Assembly: GCA_003551785.1 (NCBI GenBank)
Contig: PUNP01000937.1
Coordinates: 1 to 6,906, forward strand
DNA length: 6,906 bases
Source: Candidatus Brocadiaceae bacterium
GTDB lineage: Bacteria > Planctomycetota > Brocadiia > SM23-32
Direction: 5' to 3'
Shown here: one piece after another, positions 5,182 through 6,906 of the stretch
Layout of the letters: each line of letters starts with the position of its first letter
How positions within the stretch are numbered: the first letter of the stretch is position 1
Position numbers and translations under genes: made by a program
The notes under the pieces: model-generated
The model's database searches: none
What the model saw: only the letters and a program-made list of their open reading frames with translations
What the model was told of the DNA's origin: nothing

Positions 5182-5433
5182 TTAACCCGCATTTCTCACA
5201 AAGTAAAGGCACATATGAGGATAAACGGCTTTAGTATATGAAGTTAATGGAATAATTTATGGTGAATCGTTTTACCACAGTGGAAAATGATTTTAACAAA
5301 CGGCACTTTGCCCTGCGGGCAAGCCTCCAGCGGCACATCTGCCTTAGAAAGCTGCACTTGCAGTATACGAATACAGCAGCGTTTGCTTTCTGTGCATCTG
5401 CACCACTGGTGGCTTGTGAGAAAAGCGGGTTAA
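5182..5433. repeat. Structured intergenic repeat, copy B (252 bases)
   Basis: Same architecture as the copy at 1432-1684. Outer helix P1 pairs 5182-5198 with 5417-5433 with one A-A mismatch (5191/5424); three more bases (5199-5201 with 5414-5416) could extend it. The left domain is again exactly 121 bases (5199-5319). It contains a 12-bp hairpin (5264-5293, one bulged A), CAAA/TTTG around CGGCAC, and CCCTGCGGG. Hairpin P2 pairs 5320-5352 with 5385-5416: 24 Watson-Crick and one wobble of 32 pairs, plus one bulge. Its 32-base loop (5353-5384) differs from copy A only by A for G at 5378. In this copy GGGCAA (5317-5322) can also pair with TTGCCC (5308-5313), competing with P2. It interrupts the rpsB-tsf operon. 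Confidence 0.8.
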
Positions 5434-5457
5434 CGGTTTTTGTCATAAATTTAAAAT
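5430..5457 (+). promoter_or_regulatory. Possible tsf promoter at the edge of repeat copy B
   Basis: TTAACG (5430-5435, 4 of 6 to -35) and TAAAAT (5452-5457, 5 of 6 to -10) are 16 bases apart. The -35 uses the last bases of the repeat. An imperfect downstream hairpin, TCTTCCA (5466-5472) with TGGAAGA (5494-5500), would be in the leader. Tentative. Confidence 0.25.
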
Positions 5458-5544
5458 TTCCCTGTTCTTCCATCTTTTAGTCTGCAGGACCACTGGAAGA
5501 TCAGATTCTGTATTTTTCTTAGACTATTAAGGAGATTTTCAACT

Positions 5545-6147
5545 ATGGGTATTTCAGCAACAGACGTGAGAGATTTAAGAGATAAAACCGGGGCCGGTAT
5601 GATGGATTGTAAGAAAGCTTTAGAAGAAGCCGGTGGTGATCTGAAAGAAGCAATGGTAGTTCTGCGTAAAAGGGGAATGGCCAAAGCCGAAAAGAAAAAG
5701 AGCACCCGAACCGCTAATGACGGGCTTATCTGCCACTATCTCCATCCGGACGGTAAACTCGGTGTTATGATCGAACTTAACTGTGAAACTGATTTTGTGG
5801 CACGGAACGATGAGTTCCAGGAGTTGGGGAAAGAGATTTGCATGCAGGTCGCCGCAATGAACCCGCTGGCCCTAAGCCGTGATGAAATTCCGCAAGAAAG
5901 AATCGATCAGGAAAAATCAATTTATAAGGAACAAATTAAGGATAAACCGGATAACGTCGTCGATAAAATTATTGAGGGGAAACTCGATAAATTCTTCGCT
6001 GAAAATTGTCTGCTGGATCAGGGATGGATCAAAGATGATTCCATCACCATAGGTGAACTTATCGACCGGGCGATCGGTAAGATAGGCGAAAAAATTACTC
6101 TCAAAAGATTTGCCAGGATGGAAATCGGCGAAAGCGCTGATGAATAA
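5545..6147 (+). CDS. tsf: Translation elongation factor Ts
   Basis: Guanine nucleotide exchange factor that restores EF-Tu-GDP to EF-Tu-GTP during elongation; cytoplasmic. At 200 residues it belongs to the short EF-Ts class, as in Thermus, rather than the E. coli type of about 280. The N-terminal UBA-like domain carries the first signature LRDKTGAGMMDCKKAL (11-26). The core carries the second signature ELNCETDFVARND, with the TDFV loop (82-85) that disturbs the EF-Tu magnesium site. A single core subdomain and a C-terminal helix follow, ending RFARMEIGESADE. AAGGAG (5529-5534) lies ten bases before the ATG, slightly far but strong. It stands 473 bases after rpsB, an unusually wide gap caused largely by the inserted structured repeat, and 23 bases before pyrH. 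Confidence 0.97.
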   Translation: MGISATDVRDLRDKTGAGMMDCKKALEEAGGDLKEAMVVLRKRGMAKAEKKKSTRTANDGLICHYLHPDGKLGVMIELNCETDFVARNDEFQELGKEICMQVAAMNPLALSRDEIPQERIDQEKSIYKEQIKDKPDNVVDKIIEGKLDKFFAENCLLDQGWIKDDSITIGELIDRAIGKIGEKITLKRFARMEIGESADE

Positions 6148-6170
6148 TATTTGATAAGGCTGGGAATAAT

Positions 6171-6893
6171 ATGAATTCAAAAGCCGGCAGCTATGATTCA
6201 GTTCTGCTGAAACTCAGTGGTAATGCGTTGGCTGATGACGGCGGTGCCGGATTCAATGACGAACAGCTATCTTATATTTCCACTGAAATTAAGGAAACTT
6301 TATCATCAGAATGTAAGTTAGGAGTTGTGCTCGGGGCGGGAAATATACTCAGGGGAGCTTCTTTTTCTACAACCGCTCAATCCCGCTTGCAAGCCGATAA
6401 CGCCGGAATGGTAGCTACTGTCGTCAACGGCCTGGTGCTGCAGCAAGCGCTCGAAGACGTTGGAGTTGCCGCCTATGTTTGCAGTGCTTTTAACATAGGT
6501 GGAATTGTGCCCGCATTTAACCGCCGTGAATGTCTTTCTCAACTCCAAAGCGGTAATGTCGTCATCTTGACAGGGGGGACAGGTAATCCGCTGTTCACAA
6601 CCGATACCGCCGCCGTATTGAGGGCCGTTCAGCTCCGAATGGATGCCGTCTTCAAAGCGACTCGCGTTAACGGTGTTTATTCCGCCGACCCCGAGCTTGA
6701 CACAAATAGCCGCTTCTATGAAAATTTAAGTTATGACCAGGTGCTTGAGTCCGGTCTTAATATTATGGATTTTGCAGCTATCGATCTCTGCCGTACACAT
6801 AATTTGCCGGTTAGAGTATTTAATTTCAAAGGGAAAGGTAATCTGAAAAGTGCTGTTTCCGGTGAGCAGATAGGAACTTTAATTGGTGGATAG
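6171..6893 (+). CDS. pyrH: Uridylate kinase (UMP kinase)
   Basis: Hexameric bacterial UMP kinase of the amino-acid-kinase fold, converting UMP and ATP to UDP in pyrimidine synthesis; in studied bacteria it is activated by GTP and inhibited by UTP. The length of 240 residues is normal. Motifs: LLKLSG (12-17); GAGNILRG (55-62), usually GGGNIFRG; the UMP-contacting DNAGMVATVVN (76-86); GGTGNP (135-140) with TTDTAA (143-148); KATRVNGVYSADP (162-174); and LNIMDFAAIDLCRTHNLPVRVFN. Two positions differ from the common form: LSGN for LSGE at residue 18, and Ala56 for Gly. All the large motifs are present, so it is probably active. The ribosome site is weak (AAGG at 6156-6159 or GGGA at 6162-6165), and translation may partly depend on tsf 23 bases upstream. 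Confidence 0.96.
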   Translation: MNSKAGSYDSVLLKLSGNALADDGGAGFNDEQLSYISTEIKETLSSECKLGVVLGAGNILRGASFSTTAQSRLQADNAGMVATVVNGLVLQQALEDVGVAAYVCSAFNIGGIVPAFNRRECLSQLQSGNVVILTGGTGNPLFTTDTAAVLRAVQLRMDAVFKATRVNGVYSADPELDTNSRFYENLSYDQVLESGLNIMDFAAIDLCRTHNLPVRVFNFKGKGNLKSAVSGEQIGTLIGG

Positions 6894-6899
6894 GTAATT

Positions 6900-6906
6900 A
6901 TGGATA
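6900..6906 (+). CDS. Probable start of the next gene, expected frr (partial)
   Basis: An ATG at 6900 follows the pyrH stop by six bases, with GGATAGG upstream, which could serve as a ribosome site. Only Met-Asp and one base are visible. In many bacteria frr (ribosome recycling factor) follows pyrH; the identity here is inferred from order alone. Confidence 0.35.

Noticed and set aside
5182..5433. The structured repeats as ordinary MITEs with terminal inverted repeats
   Set aside because: Terminal arms would be expected to keep the same sequence for transposase recognition. Here the arms differ between copies with compensatory changes, and no target-site duplication is seen. A folded-DNA mobile element remains possible.

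Overview
The window reads as a bacterial chromosome segment of medium GC with a conserved housekeeping block on the + strand. The S2 protein (entry motif GVHFGHRSSRWNPKMKPY, later KRNLIHIID), the argC glycine-loop variant GATAYTS and the sugar kinase with GGGDSF all look planctomycetal, possibly Phycisphaerae-like. This is recognition from memory, not a database search, and I hold it at about 0.6.

Layout. Bases 1-242 hold the 3' end of a + strand gene resembling the tail of CFI-box-CTERM proteins. It converges on a PfkB-family sugar kinase (270-1397, - strand, probably 2-keto-3-deoxygluconate kinase). A gene-free stretch of about 1.1 kb follows (1398-2529). It holds one copy of a large structured repeat (1432-1684), unassigned DNA, a 13-bp inverted repeat (2095-2165), AT-rich degenerate repeats (about 2220-2345), a stable hairpin (2417-2449) and a good promoter candidate. 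Then come a small FHA-domain gene (2530-2838) and argC (2855-3874), closely spaced. A 402-base gap (3875-4276) holds two inverted arrays of a 12-bp tandem repeat. rpsB (4277-5071) follows. A 473-base gap carries the second copy of the structured repeat (5182-5433). tsf (5545-6147) and pyrH (6171-6893) come next, and the window ends on a probable start codon at 6900, where frr would be expected.

How the genes work together. rpsB, tsf, pyrH and probably frr form the widespread translation/nucleotide block: ribosomal protein S2, EF-Ts, UMP kinase and ribosome recycling factor. argC supplies arginine biosynthesis and shares a likely transcript with the FHA gene. The kinase belongs to sugar-acid catabolism and is transcribed away from this block.

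Most notable observation. Two intergenic elements of 253 and 252 bases (1432-1684 and 5182-5433) share one architecture: a 17-bp outer helix, a 121-base left domain of equal length in both, a 32-33-bp hairpin abutting the outer helix, and a 32-base terminal loop that is identical at 31 positions. The helix sequences differ between copies, yet about 14 pairs have changed on both sides so that pairing is kept. This points to selection on a fold, and suggests an uncharacterised structured repeat or non-coding RNA family.
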